From: Paenibacillus ginsengarvi | GTDB taxonomy: Bacteria; Bacillota; Bacilli; Paenibacillales; NBRC-103111 | NCBI RefSeq assembly: GCF_003626695.1 | Contig: NZ_RBAH01000009.1 | Location: 1 to 64,000 of the forward strand | DNA: 64,000 nucleotides | Direction of reading: 5' to 3' | Program-made: the position numbers and the translations under genes | In this document: in pieces, positions 33,026-41,988 of the stretch | Numbering within the stretch: the first letter of the stretch is position 1 | Layout: the number at the start of each line of letters is the position of its first letter | The notes under the pieces: generated by a model | The model's database searches: none | The model's input: only the letters and a program-made list of their open reading frames with translations | Told to the model about the DNA's origin: nothing

Positions 33026-35023
33026 ATGCAGTCCATAAGCACAATTCGATCATTACGCTTATCCGCATACCGAAAAAAAGATACGATGCTCGCGGCTCTT
33101 GTCCTGTTGGCCGGCGTTAGCGCGTTTATCTATGCGGTCCCCGATCTGTTGAAAACAACGGCCTCGCTTCTCTTCACAGTGCTGCTGCTTGCAGCTGTAT
33201 GTATCAGCAAGATGCGAAAAACCGCGTACGTCCTATCCAGTCTAGCCCTCCTAACCTACGTGCTTGCGATGGAGCCGGGCAGCTTGTTCGGAATGCTCAT
33301 TACAGCATATCCGCTGCTGCTGTTCTACGCGCTTTTGCTTCCGAGTCCGCTGTATACGTTGGTCGCTGCGATGGCGGTCGGCATTAAGCTGTACCTGTAT
33401 GACGATTTGTCCACCGGTCACGAATGGATGACGCATTTATTTTTTATTACGCTTAATGCAATGGCTTACATGATTCTCGCTTATTATACGCGCAAGCTGG
33501 AAAAGGAAAGAAACGAGTACCGCTATCTAAGTACGATCGATTCGCTAACGGGACTGGCTTCGCTCCAGCAAACGCTGCTGTTCGGGCAAAGGCTGATAGA
33601 CGAAGGGCGGTCGGTGCAGGTGCTGCTGATGGATCTGAACTTTTTCAAGCAGATCAACGATACGCACGGGCATATGGTCGGCAATAAAGTGATCCTGTTC
33701 ATCGCCGATTATTTGCGCCATATGATCAAGAACGTGAACGGGATTGCCGGACGACTCGGCGGCGACGAGTTCGTCATCGTGCTGGAGCACAGCGAAGGTT
33801 ACGCCAATATACGCGAAAAACTGCTGCAGGAGCTGAACGGACGAACGTTCGTGCCCGGCGACGGCTTTTTTCCGGTAGCGCTTTCATTCTCGGTCGGCGT
33901 ATCCGTTTCGGACACGAACAAAGAGGCGCGCATCGAGGAGCTTCTGCACGACGCGGATTTGAATATGTACGAGTTCAAGCTGCTGCACCGGCTATCCACG
34001 TTTCACGGGAAGACGTCGGACCTCATCGAACATAATCCGGACCCGATCTGCACGTTTGATCGCAAAGGCAAGCTGATCGCGGTTAATCCGGCGGCAACCG
34101 CGCTGCTCGGATACGAAGCGGAGGAAATTACGAGAAAGCAGTTTGTCGCCCTCATTCATCCGGAAGACCGCTTGAAGGCGTTAAAATCGTTCCTCGAGAC
34201 GATGAAGGGGGGCACGAACCAGATCGAGCTTCGCCTGCTTCACAAGGAAGGTCACACGCTGCTTGTGGACGTCACGAATATTCCGATTCTCGCAGATCAT
34301 CAGATCGTCGGCATTTACGGCGTAGCGAAAGATATTTCCGATCGTAAAAAAGCGGAGGAAATGCTGCGCAATTCCGACCGGCTTGCGGTAACTGGCCAGC
34401 TCGCAGCGGGACTCGCCCATGAAATCCGCAATCCGCTGACCGCCTTGAAAGGTTTTATCCAGCTGCTGCAAACGTCGGCGAACGAAAATAAAGCCTACTA
34501 CCCGATCATGCTGAACGAGCTGGAGCGGATCAATCTGATCGTTAACGAGTTTTTGCTGCTGTCCAAGCCTCGGGAGGCGAATTTCTGCGATACCGACATC
34601 CGGACCGTGATCGACCATGTCGTGACGCTGCTCGATACGGAAGCGATCTTGAACAAGGTGCAGCTCGTCATGGAGGACATGGAGCCGATCCCGCCGATTC
34701 GCTGCGACGAGAATCAGATGAAGCAGGTGTTCGTCAACGTGCTCAAAAATGCGATTGAGGCAATGCCGGACGGGGGCGAGGTAACCGTACGGACGGAAAG
34801 CTCGGACCAATTTTTCAAAGTGAAGATTACCGATCAGGGCAGCGGCATTCCGGAGGAGTTAATCTCGCGGATCGGACAACCGTTCTTCACGACAAAGGCG
34901 AACGGAACCGGGCTCGGCCTGATGATCTGCCACAACATCATGGAAACGCACGGCGGGACGTTTTCGATCGAAAGCAAGGCGGGAGCGGGCACGACGGTCG
35001 AAATCGCGCTTCCGTTTTCGTAA
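33026..35023 (+). CDS. Membrane GGDEF-PAS-histidine kinase hybrid
   Basis: A 665-residue protein. About five or six membrane helices (22-155) are followed by a GGDEF domain (about 170-325) with GGDEF at 245-249, a PAS domain (about 330-445), the phospho-acceptor H465 in GLAHEIRNPLTALKGF, and the ATPase domain with DQGSGIPEELI and NGTGLGLMI. The kinase part is like sporulation kinases feeding Spo0F. In the GGDEF domain the product-inhibition site RxxD is KNVN, and the usual Asp of GHxxGD is Asn. So it may make c-di-GMP or only bind GTP. ATG 33026 follows GAAGGGAAG; a longer frame would run through the riboswitch. Confidence 0.85.
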   Translation: MQSISTIRSLRLSAYRKKDTMLAALVLLAGVSAFIYAVPDLLKTTASLLFTVLLLAAVCISKMRKTAYVLSSLALLTYVLAMEPGSLFGMLITAYPLLLFYALLLPSPLYTLVAAMAVGIKLYLYDDLSTGHEWMTHLFFITLNAMAYMILAYYTRKLEKERNEYRYLSTIDSLTGLASLQQTLLFGQRLIDEGRSVQVLLMDLNFFKQINDTHGHMVGNKVILFIADYLRHMIKNVNGIAGRLGGDEFVIVLEHSEGYANIREKLLQELNGRTFVPGDGFFPVALSFSVGVSVSDTNKEARIEELLHDADLNMYEFKLLHRLSTFHGKTSDLIEHNPDPICTFDRKGKLIAVNPAATALLGYEAEEITRKQFVALIHPEDRLKALKSFLETMKGGTNQIELRLLHKEGHTLLVDVTNIPILADHQIVGIYGVAKDISDRKKAEEMLRNSDRLAVTGQLAAGLAHEIRNPLTALKGFIQLLQTSANENKAYYPIMLNELERINLIVNEFLLLSKPREANFCDTDIRTVIDHVVTLLDTEAILNKVQLVMEDMEPIPPIRCDENQMKQVFVNVLKNAIEAMPDGGEVTVRTESSDQFFKVKITDQGSGIPEELISRIGQPFFTTKANGTGLGLMICHNIMETHGGTFSIESKAGAGTTVEIALPFS

Positions 35024-35180
35024 GCGCCGCATGGGACATAATACATTTGCCTTGCCACGAAATATGTTACAATATATCGTAAGGTCATTTTTCGATACCA
35101 AGTACCGCCGTATGGCGCAACCGGTCCCGAAAATACCGCGAAAATGGGCAAAGGTACCGCTGCGATAAAGGAGTTCGTGA

Positions 35181-36497
35181 ATGAAGCAATCGACGCATGA
35201 AGTAAGCGGGGCGGCTTCGGATCAAGCCGTCGTCGTCAGTCTGGTGCTCAAAAGCGAGCGGCTTTCCGAAGAGATGGTGGCCTACTCGCTTCAGGAATTG
35301 ATCAGTCTGGCCGAAAGCGCGGGTGTGGAGGTGCTGCACTCGGCGGTGCAGACCAAAGAGTCAATCGATTCGAAATGGTTCATCGGCAAAGGGAAGGTTG
35401 AGGAAATTCGCGAGATTGCGCTGCGGCTCGGCGCCAATACGGCTATTTTCGATCAGGAGCTGTCCGGCGCTCAGGTACGGAATCTGGAGCGGGCTCTTGA
35501 TCTGAAAATTATCGACCGGACGCAGCTGATTTTGGATATTTTTGCCCAGAGAGCGAAAACGAGAGAAGGTTTCCTTCAAGTAGAGCTGGCGCAGCTCAGC
35601 TACCTGCTTCCGCGTTTGTCCGGGCACGGGGTGAATTTATCCCGCCTCGGCGGCGGCATCGGAACGCGCGGACCCGGCGAGACGAAGCTGGAAATGGACA
35701 GGCGCCATATCCGGAACCGGATTCACGAGCTGCGGCAGGCGCTGCAGGAGGTGAAGCGGCATCGGGCGCTGCACCGCGAGCGCAGGAAGAAAACCGGCGT
35801 GTACCAGGTGGCGCTTGTCGGTTATACGAATGCGGGCAAGTCGACGCTGCTGAACCGGATGACGGACGCGAACGTATATGCGGAAAATCAGCTGTTCGCG
35901 ACACTCGATCCGACGACACGGATGCTGCGGCTTCCGAACGGGCAGGAAGTCGTCCTGACCGACACCGTCGGTTTCATTCAAAATTTGCCGCATGACCTGG
36001 TTGCCGCGTTTCGCGCGACGCTTGAGGAAGTATGCGAGGCGGACCTGATCCTGCACGTTGTCGACAGCTCCAGCGAGATGAAGGATCAGCAGCGTAAGGT
36101 CGTCGGGAACATTTTGCAGGAGCTGGGTGCGCAAGGAAAGCCGAGCATCACGGTGTTTAACAAAATCGATCTGCTGCCGGCCGGCCATTCGGAGCTGTGG
36201 ACCGCCGAAGGCGATTCGCTGCGCGTGTCCGCTTTTGCCGAACCGGATCTGGAGAGGCTGAAAACGGCAGTCCAGGAAAAGCTGATGGGAGGCAAACGGC
36301 GTTTCGTTATACCAGCAGGTCGCGGGGACCTTATCTCGCTGCTGTACCGGGTGGGCGACGTATTGGAGCAGGAGGTTGATGGGGAGGAAATCCGCTTCGA
36401 TGTCCGGCTGAAACAAAGCGAGTTCGATAAGATGGGTCATATCTTTAAAGCCTATATGGCGAGCGAAGCTGTACAGCAAGAGGGAGAGAGTTACTAG
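35181..36497 (+). CDS. hflX: GTPase HflX
   Basis: A 438-residue ribosome-associated GTPase that splits stalled ribosomes. The N-terminal subdomain (about 1-200) includes the glycine-rich loop RLGGGIGTRGPGETKLE and a helical linker. The G domain has G1 GYTNAGKSTLLN (about 214-225), G2 around LDPTTRM, G3 DTVGFI, and G4 NKID. The C-terminal region is beta-rich. ATG 35181 follows AAAGGAG. The ynbB gene starts one base after its stop, as in the conserved backbone order. Confidence 0.92.
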   Translation: MKQSTHEVSGAASDQAVVVSLVLKSERLSEEMVAYSLQELISLAESAGVEVLHSAVQTKESIDSKWFIGKGKVEEIREIALRLGANTAIFDQELSGAQVRNLERALDLKIIDRTQLILDIFAQRAKTREGFLQVELAQLSYLLPRLSGHGVNLSRLGGGIGTRGPGETKLEMDRRHIRNRIHELRQALQEVKRHRALHRERRKKTGVYQVALVGYTNAGKSTLLNRMTDANVYAENQLFATLDPTTRMLRLPNGQEVVLTDTVGFIQNLPHDLVAAFRATLEEVCEADLILHVVDSSSEMKDQQRKVVGNILQELGAQGKPSITVFNKIDLLPAGHSELWTAEGDSLRVSAFAEPDLERLKTAVQEKLMGGKRRFVIPAGRGDLISLLYRVGDVLEQEVDGEEIRFDVRLKQSEFDKMGHIFKAYMASEAVQQEGESY

Positions 36498-36498
36498 G

Positions 36499-37752
36499 AT
36501 GAACGTACCGGAGAACATAGCCCGGCTTATGGACGAAGCGGAAGCGCTCGCCGCGCCGAAGCTGCAAGAGATCGACAAGCGGGTCGACCGCAATCAATGG
36601 AAGGTCATACGCGCTTTTCAAAAGTTTAAAGTAAGCGACTATCATTTCGGAGGCTCGACCGGCTACGGATACAACGACCGCGGCAGAGAGGTACTCGATC
36701 TCGTGTATGCAGATGTGTTCGGAGCGGAGGCGGGGCTTGTGCGCCCGCATTTCGCTTCCGGCACGCATACGATTGGCACCGCCTTATTCGGCGTGCTCCG
36801 TCCGGGCGACCTGCTGTTATACATAACGGGAAAACCGTACGATACGCTGCATAAAGTCATCGGCAAGCCGGGCGACGGGACAGGCTCGCTTCAGGACTGG
36901 GGCATTCGCTACGGCGAGCTGGAGCTGGCGGAGGACGGAATGCCGGATTGGGACAAGCTGCGGGACAGGCTGCTTACCGATCCGCCGAAAGTAGTCGGCA
37001 TTCAGCGGTCGAGAGGATACGACTGGCGCGCCTCCTATTCGGTCGAGCAAATAGAGCGGATGGTCCGGTTCGTGAAGGACATCGTGCCGGATACGATCGT
37101 ATTCGTCGACAACTGCTATGGCGAGTTTACTGAGGAGCTGGAGCCGACCGAGGTCGGCGTTGATCTGGTGGCCGGCTCGCTCATCAAAAATCCCGGAGGC
37201 GGACTGGCGCAAACGGGGGGATACATCGTCGGCAAGAGCCGGCTCGTCGAGTTGTCCGCATACCGGCTGACGGCACCGGGCATCGGGGCGGAAGTAGGAG
37301 CGATGCTCGGGACGACGCGAGGCATCTTCCAAGGCTTTTTCCTCGCCCCACATCTGGTGGGCCAGGCGCTCAAAGGAAGCGTCTTTGCCGCCGCATTGTT
37401 TGAAGGGCTCGGCTTCGATACCCGTCCGGGCTGGAGGGACGACAGAACCGACTTGATTCAGGCGATCCGGTTCACATCGGCCGAGCATTTGATCGCATTC
37501 GTGCAAGGTATCCAGAAAGCGGCGGCCGTCGACGCCCACGTCGTGCCCGAGCCTTGGGAGATGCCCGGCTATGAGCATCCGGTCATTATGGCGGCCGGGA
37601 CGTTCATTCAAGGCGGCAGCTTGGAGCTTTCCGCCGATGCGCCGATCCGCTCGCCTTACATCGCCTATATGCAAGGAGGACTTACCTACGCGCATGTGAA
37701 ATGGGGAGTCGCGATGGCATTGACGAATATGATGAACAAAGGACTTTTGTAA
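36499..37752 (+). CDS. ynbB: PLP-dependent protein of the YnbB / methionine gamma-lyase-like family
   Basis: A 417-residue fold-type I PLP enzyme. The PLP lysine is in GSLIKNPGGG (about residue 231), the Asp partner is in VFVDNCYGEF, and GTHTIGTALFG contacts the phosphate. The family was called aluminium resistance protein and is annotated as methionine gamma-lyase-like; its reaction is not proven. ATG 36499 follows GAGGGAGAG. Its place between hflX and glnR matches B. subtilis. Confidence 0.85.
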   Translation: MNVPENIARLMDEAEALAAPKLQEIDKRVDRNQWKVIRAFQKFKVSDYHFGGSTGYGYNDRGREVLDLVYADVFGAEAGLVRPHFASGTHTIGTALFGVLRPGDLLLYITGKPYDTLHKVIGKPGDGTGSLQDWGIRYGELELAEDGMPDWDKLRDRLLTDPPKVVGIQRSRGYDWRASYSVEQIERMVRFVKDIVPDTIVFVDNCYGEFTEELEPTEVGVDLVAGSLIKNPGGGLAQTGGYIVGKSRLVELSAYRLTAPGIGAEVGAMLGTTRGIFQGFFLAPHLVGQALKGSVFAAALFEGLGFDTRPGWRDDRTDLIQAIRFTSAEHLIAFVQGIQKAAAVDAHVVPEPWEMPGYEHPVIMAAGTFIQGGSLELSADAPIRSPYIAYMQGGLTYAHVKWGVAMALTNMMNKGLL

Positions 37753-37757
37753 TTAAA

Positions 37758-37813
37758 CCTAACACGGATTGACATGTTTGTGTCCGATATGTACAATGAA
37801 ATTAACCTCTACA
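37758..37813 (+). promoter_or_regulatory. glnRA promoter with GlnR-like operators
   Basis: TTGACA (37769-37774), a 17-base spacer and TACAAT (37792-37797) form a near-ideal promoter. CCTAACACGGATTGACA (37758-37774) keeps the TNACA half and one of the TGTNA half of the GlnR/TnrA site TGTNA-N7-TNACA and overlaps the -35. A second degenerate match, TGAAATTAACCTCTACA, spans 37797-37813 at the start point. Both positions suit autorepression by GlnR. Confidence 0.7.
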
Positions 37814-37830
37814 TGTTGGAGTGGTGTGAA

Positions 37831-38238
37831 GTGAGTGATGAAATTCGCCGTAACATGGCTTTGTTCTCGATCGGGACTGTGATGAAACTGACCGACCTGA
37901 CGGCCAGGCAGATCCGCTATTACGAGCAGCACGAATTGATCGTTCCGGCGCGAACGAACGGCAACCAGCGGTTGTTTTCGTTCAACGACGTAGAGCGGCT
38001 GCTGCAAATCAAAGCATTGATCGAGAAGGGCGTCAATATTGCCGGCATCAAGCAGGTGCTCAATCCGGTCTCGAAAGATTCCGAGGACGCAACGATCATT
38101 AACGAGCAAACCGAAGTGAAACGCAAGGAGCTGTCCGACGTGCAATTGCACAAAATGCTCAAGCGGGAGCTTATTACCGGCAACCGTCGCGGCAAAGTGT
38201 CTCTCATTCAAGGGGAGCTTTCACGTTTTTTCAAATGA
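37831..38238 (+). CDS. glnR: GlnR, MerR-family nitrogen repressor
   Basis: A 135-residue MerR-type repressor. The start GTG 37831 gives VSDEIRRNMALFSIGTVM, matching the known GlnR N-terminus; a longer frame begins within the promoter. The winged helix is at about 14-80 (LTDLTARQIRYYEQHELI, RLFSFNDVERLL). The C-terminal tail (ELSRFFK) resembles the autoinhibitory tail bound by glutamine synthetase. It represses glnRA when nitrogen is plentiful. It directly precedes glnA. Confidence 0.93.
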   Translation: MSDEIRRNMALFSIGTVMKLTDLTARQIRYYEQHELIVPARTNGNQRLFSFNDVERLLQIKALIEKGVNIAGIKQVLNPVSKDSEDATIINEQTEVKRKELSDVQLHKMLKRELITGNRRGKVSLIQGELSRFFK

Positions 38239-38321
38239 GCTAAGAGCAGCAATTCTTTATGCACGTATGTACTTCATCGAAGTTTTTCTACTAAGCCTTA
38301 ATTCGAGGAGGAACGTTTCTT

Positions 38322-39659
38322 ATGTCTCACCCGTCTTATACCAAAGAAGATATACTTCGAATCGCTAAAGAAGAAAACGTCCGCTTTATCCGGCTGCAAT
38401 TCACCGACCTGCTCGGCACGATCAAAAACGTGGAAATTCCGCTCAGCCAGCTGGAGAAGGCGCTCGATAATAAAATGATGTTCGACGGCTCCTCGATTGA
38501 AGGATATGTACGCATCGAAGAATCCGACATGTATCTGTATCCTGATCTGAACACATGGGTTATTTTCCCGTGGGTAACGGAAGATCGCGTAGCAAGGCTG
38601 ATATGCGACATTTACTTGCCAGACGGGCGGCCCTTCCCTGGCGACCCGCGCGGTATTCTGAAGCGCGCGCTGAAGGAAGCCGAAGAAATGGGATATTCGG
38701 CGATGAATGTAGGTCCGGAACCGGAATTTTTCCTGTTCAAAACGGATGCGAAAGGTAACCCGACGACGGAGCTTAACGACCAGGGCGGTTACTTTGACCT
38801 CGCACCGACCGATCTTGGTGAAAACTGCCGCCGCGAAATCGTGCTTACGCTCGAGGAAATGGGCTTCGAGATCGAAGCGTCGCACCATGAGGTGGCCCCG
38901 GGCCAGCATGAGATCGACTTTAAATATGCCGATGCCGTCAGAGCGGCGGATCAGATCCAGACGTTTAAGCTTGTCGTCAAAACGATCGCGAGACAGCATG
39001 GGCTCCATGCGACCTTTATGCCGAAGCCGCTGTTCGGCGTGAACGGTTCCGGCATGCACTGCCATATTTCGCTGTTCCAGGGCAATACGAACATCTTCTT
39101 TGACGACAGCGACAAGCTCGGCCTGAGCGAAACGGCTCGTTACTACATGGCAGGGGTGCTTAAGCATGCCCGCGCCTTCGCCGCCGTAACAAACCCGACG
39201 GTTAACTCGTACAAACGGCTCGTGCCCGGTTACGAAGCGCCTTGTTATGTGGCTTGGTCGGCGAGCAACCGCAGTCCGATGATCCGGATACCGGCGTCTC
39301 GCGGCTTGAGCACGCGGGTAGAGGTGCGCAATCCCGACCCGGCAGCGAATCCGTATTTGGCTCTGGCGGTAATGCTGAAGGCCGGTCTCGACGGCATCCG
39401 AAACAAAACGGCGCTGCCTGCTCCGGTGGATCGCAACATTTATGTGATGACCGAAGAGGAACGGGAAGATCAGGGCATTCCGAGCTTGCCGTCGGATTTG
39501 CGCGAAGCGCTCGTCGAGCTTCTGAACGACGAAATCATCTGCGACGCCCTCGGCGATCATGCCCTTGCTCACTTCGTGGAGCTGAAGGAGATCGAGTGGG
39601 ACATGTACCGTACCCAGATACACGCCTGGGAACGCGATCAGTATATGACGTTGTATTGA
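38322..39659 (+). CDS. glnA: Glutamine synthetase type I
   Basis: A 445-residue class I synthetase (GSI-alpha length) that makes glutamine from glutamate and ammonia, and in Bacillus also signals to GlnR and TnrA. Signatures: [17 protein letters not shown] (N-terminal), GPEPEFFLF (metal Glu), [19 protein letters not shown] (ATP/metal), and [25 protein letters not shown]. No adenylylation Tyr loop is evident. ATG 38322 follows CGAGGAGG. In operon with glnR, ended by a terminator. Confidence 0.96.
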   Translation: MSHPSYTKEDILRIAKEENVRFIRLQFTDLLGTIKNVEIPLSQLEKALDNKMMFDGSSIEGYVRIEESDMYLYPDLNTWVIFPWVTEDRVARLICDIYLPDGRPFPGDPRGILKRALKEAEEMGYSAMNVGPEPEFFLFKTDAKGNPTTELNDQGGYFDLAPTDLGENCRREIVLTLEEMGFEIEASHHEVAPGQHEIDFKYADAVRAADQIQTFKLVVKTIARQHGLHATFMPKPLFGVNGSGMHCHISLFQGNTNIFFDDSDKLGLSETARYYMAGVLKHARAFAAVTNPTVNSYKRLVPGYEAPCYVAWSASNRSPMIRIPASRGLSTRVEVRNPDPAANPYLALAVMLKAGLDGIRNKTALPAPVDRNIYVMTEEEREDQGIPSLPSDLREALVELLNDEIICDALGDHALAHFVELKEIEWDMYRTQIHAWERDQYMTLY

Positions 39660-39695
39660 TTCGTGCCATCCAACATCATCGATCTAAGATAGTAC

Positions 39696-39718
39696 CCCCG
39701 AGCGATCGGGGTTTTTTT
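39696..39718 (+). terminator. Terminator after glnA
   Basis: CCCCGA pairs with TCGGGG around GCGA, followed by seven T. Confidence 0.9.
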
Positions 39719-39836
39719 GTATCCTCGAAAATGTAAAATATGTAAACTATACCAAAAAAACGATCTGGTGATACGATAAGTCCACGCTTCACCTCGCCCG
39801 AGAAATCGGAGCCAAATCATGGAGGTTGGTTAACTT

Positions 39837-40280
39837 ATGAGTTTACTGGATTCGTTGGGAATCAAATCTGGACAGATGGTGCGGACTGACAACAGCATTG
39901 CGAATGAGGCAGATGGGATTAATGAAGATGGCAGCCAAAATGTACGCATTGTAGGCAGCAAAACGGTTGATCTTACGTTTCATGACGGCGCAGCAGCGGC
40001 TGGGACAGGTACAATCTTTAATGTAGGAGGCTGCAAAACGGTCACGATTGAGATAACCGGCACGAGTACGAGCCGTAAAATCGTATTCGAGGGCGCCAGT
40101 ATCAGTGGAACTTACTACCCGATTATGGGTGTCAGACTATCCGACATGTTTTTAGGCACGCAAACGACGGGCATCAATGAGGTGTGGCAATTCGACGCTA
40201 CCGGTCTTGTGAATTTTCGCGCGCGCTTGTCCGATGTAGCTGGCGGTAATGTAACGGTCAAAGGGAGGGCGGTTGTGTAA
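39837..40280 (+). CDS. Small phage-like tail or appendage protein
   Basis: A 147-residue protein of mostly beta composition, beginning MSLLDSLGIKSGQMV, with segments such as TGTIFNVGGCKTVTIEITGT and a C-terminal AGGNVTVKGRAVV. Similar short beta proteins precede tail-fibre genes in Bacillota phages, but I do not recognise a named family. ATG 39837 follows GGAGG. Its stop overlaps the start of the next gene (TAATG), so the two form a pair. No phage structural, lysis or integrase genes are nearby. Confidence 0.5.
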   Translation: MSLLDSLGIKSGQMVRTDNSIANEADGINEDGSQNVRIVGSKTVDLTFHDGAAAAGTGTIFNVGGCKTVTIEITGTSTSRKIVFEGASISGTYYPIMGVRLSDMFLGTQTTGINEVWQFDATGLVNFRARLSDVAGGNVTVKGRAVV

Positions 40281-41854
40281 TGGCGGATACAATAGCACGT
40301 GCGATGGCACAAGCGGCCAAGCTTGGTCAAGTAAACGTAAAAGATTTCGGCGCGGTAGGGAACGGAGACGCTGACGATACGCAGGCGTTTATAAAATGCG
40401 CTAATTTTGTTATCGCCGACTCTGAAAACGCTAAGGCTATTCACACGCTGCTAATTCCGCCCGGCGTCTATAAAGTTGCATTACCGGCGGATACAGAGCT
40501 ATTCAAGCTCAATTGGGTCGACGGATTCCATATCGAGGCGTCTGGCGCAACAATCCGCAGAACAATCGATTACACTCCCGGTCAAACGGCTAAATTGTTC
40601 TGGTTCGACAACTCGAAAAACATAACCGCAAACGGTCCGTTTGTTGATACGCAAGGGCCATACATTAAGGATCTCGTTACGGTTACCGACCCGACCTATC
40701 GCGGCTATGACGTCTACACTTTCGCCGACAATAACAAACACATCAAGATTCGCGGCGTTGAGGTGACGAATAATTACCGGCTGGCTAACTTTCAAGGGCG
40801 GACGCTATCAACGACGAATACCGACATTAGCGTCGAGGGCCGCGCGATTCGCTGCGAATACGGCGTAACGTTCCAGAATACCGGAGATAACGTCGACGTC
40901 AACATATACGGCGAACTGACGCACCGTACGTACTTTTCATATGGCGTGCTAAAGCATCGTGTAAAAATGATGACGAAAAGCCCGCGCACCGTTTCAGCCA
41001 TGATAAGCGCACTTGAAAAAGACTCGCGTGATATCGACATGGATGCGTTCATCATCTTTACGAACGATCCGGCGAGTACCGCAAAATCTAACGGCGGCAT
41101 CCAAATTTATACGCAGGCGTGGACGGGGAAAGTGACGGTCGGCAATATTTATGGCGTTAACCTGAACGTCAAGTCGATCACGCAAGGGACGGCGAACTCG
41201 GACTATCGGCCGGTCGTATCGTTCGGTAGCAGCAAAGACAACCTCGCGACGTTGATGCCGGGCAGTATCAATAAAGTAAAAGTTACTGTAGACATTGACG
41301 GTTGGCGCGGACAGGATCGCTATCGGGCGCCTATTGGATTCCTAGAGGTAACCGGGTATGATGCTGGCGGCGTGCCGACGTTTCACAGCGACAGCAGCAC
41401 CACGTTTTTCGAACCGGCGGTATCGGACATCGAGATCGATGCGAAAGTCCATACGCCATCGCTTACCGCCCGTACGAACTCGATGGAATTTTCGTTTACG
41501 AAACTCAGCGGAGTTCTCCGGCTGAAGTTCGAGGGTAATATGTCGCCATCGGTGCGCAATCTCGGCACGACCGGGCAGATTATTTTCGATAGCGTCGACA
41601 TTAACACGCGGCTGTATACTGGCGCCGGGCCCGCGTCACTGGATCGCGCATGGATCAAAGACAGCAAGAATCACTCCGCATATAACGTAAGGGAGGCGAC
41701 GCCTTCTGTAACACCGTCCGGCAATATCGTCAGGTATGCGGCCCCCATCGTAGAGTACGCGTCGGCAGCAGCGCCAAACGGTTCGCTATTTTTGGATTCG
41801 GACGGAAAGCTTAAATTCAAAGACTATTTCGGAGTAGTAGCATCGTTGACCTAA
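40280..41854 (+). CDS. Beta-helix tail-spike / pectate-lyase-like protein
   Basis: A 524-residue protein with an N-terminal pectate-lyase-superfamily start, VNVKDFGAVGNGDADDTQAF (about residues 19-38), typical of phage tail spikes and depolymerases, followed by beta-rich repeats and a C-terminal section ending GSLFLDSDGKLKFKDYFG, like a trimerisation or head-binding tail. It probably forms a trimeric beta-helix that binds or cuts a surface polysaccharide. There is no signal peptide. Codon use is more AT-rich than in neighbours, suggesting import. It lies between glnA and lexA, with no other phage genes. Confidence 0.7.
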   Translation: MADTIARAMAQAAKLGQVNVKDFGAVGNGDADDTQAFIKCANFVIADSENAKAIHTLLIPPGVYKVALPADTELFKLNWVDGFHIEASGATIRRTIDYTPGQTAKLFWFDNSKNITANGPFVDTQGPYIKDLVTVTDPTYRGYDVYTFADNNKHIKIRGVEVTNNYRLANFQGRTLSTTNTDISVEGRAIRCEYGVTFQNTGDNVDVNIYGELTHRTYFSYGVLKHRVKMMTKSPRTVSAMISALEKDSRDIDMDAFIIFTNDPASTAKSNGGIQIYTQAWTGKVTVGNIYGVNLNVKSITQGTANSDYRPVVSFGSSKDNLATLMPGSINKVKVTVDIDGWRGQDRYRAPIGFLEVTGYDAGGVPTFHSDSSTTFFEPAVSDIEIDAKVHTPSLTARTNSMEFSFTKLSGVLRLKFEGNMSPSVRNLGTTGQIIFDSVDINTRLYTGAGPASLDRAWIKDSKNHSAYNVREATPSVTPSGNIVRYAAPIVEYASAAAPNGSLFLDSDGKLKFKDYFGVVASLT

Positions 41855-41866
41855 GAGGGAGGCATT

Positions 41867-41935
41867 TTGATCGACGCAGCCATTGCAGTCCGGCATACCA
41901 TTTTAAACATGGTCCATATGCTGTTAACGCGATAA
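41867..41935 (+). CDS. Possible 22-residue ORF after the tail-spike gene
   Basis: TTG 41867 follows GAGGGAGG and opens a short frame of 22 residues (IDAAIAVRHTILNMVHMLLTR after the start), ending just before a terminator. It has an amphipathic, hydrophobic look. The ribosome site is good, so it may be translated as part of the phage-like unit, but it could be the remnant of a longer gene. Confidence 0.3.
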   Translation: MIDAAIAVRHTILNMVHMLLTR

Positions 41936-41937
41936 AC

Positions 41938-41975
41938 AAAAACCACAGTCTCCGGTATCGGAAGCTGTGGTTTTT
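41938..41975. terminator. Bidirectional terminator between tail-spike unit and lexA
   Basis: AAAAACCACAG pairs with CTGTGGTTTTT around a 16-base loop. A and T runs suit both strands. Confidence 0.85.
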
Positions 41976-41988
41976 GTGTTATGAACAA

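Noticed and set aside
38298-39623. 441-codon minus-strand open frame over glnA
   Set aside because: Glutamine synthetase on the plus strand is certain; the antisense frame is rich in Arg and shows no motif.
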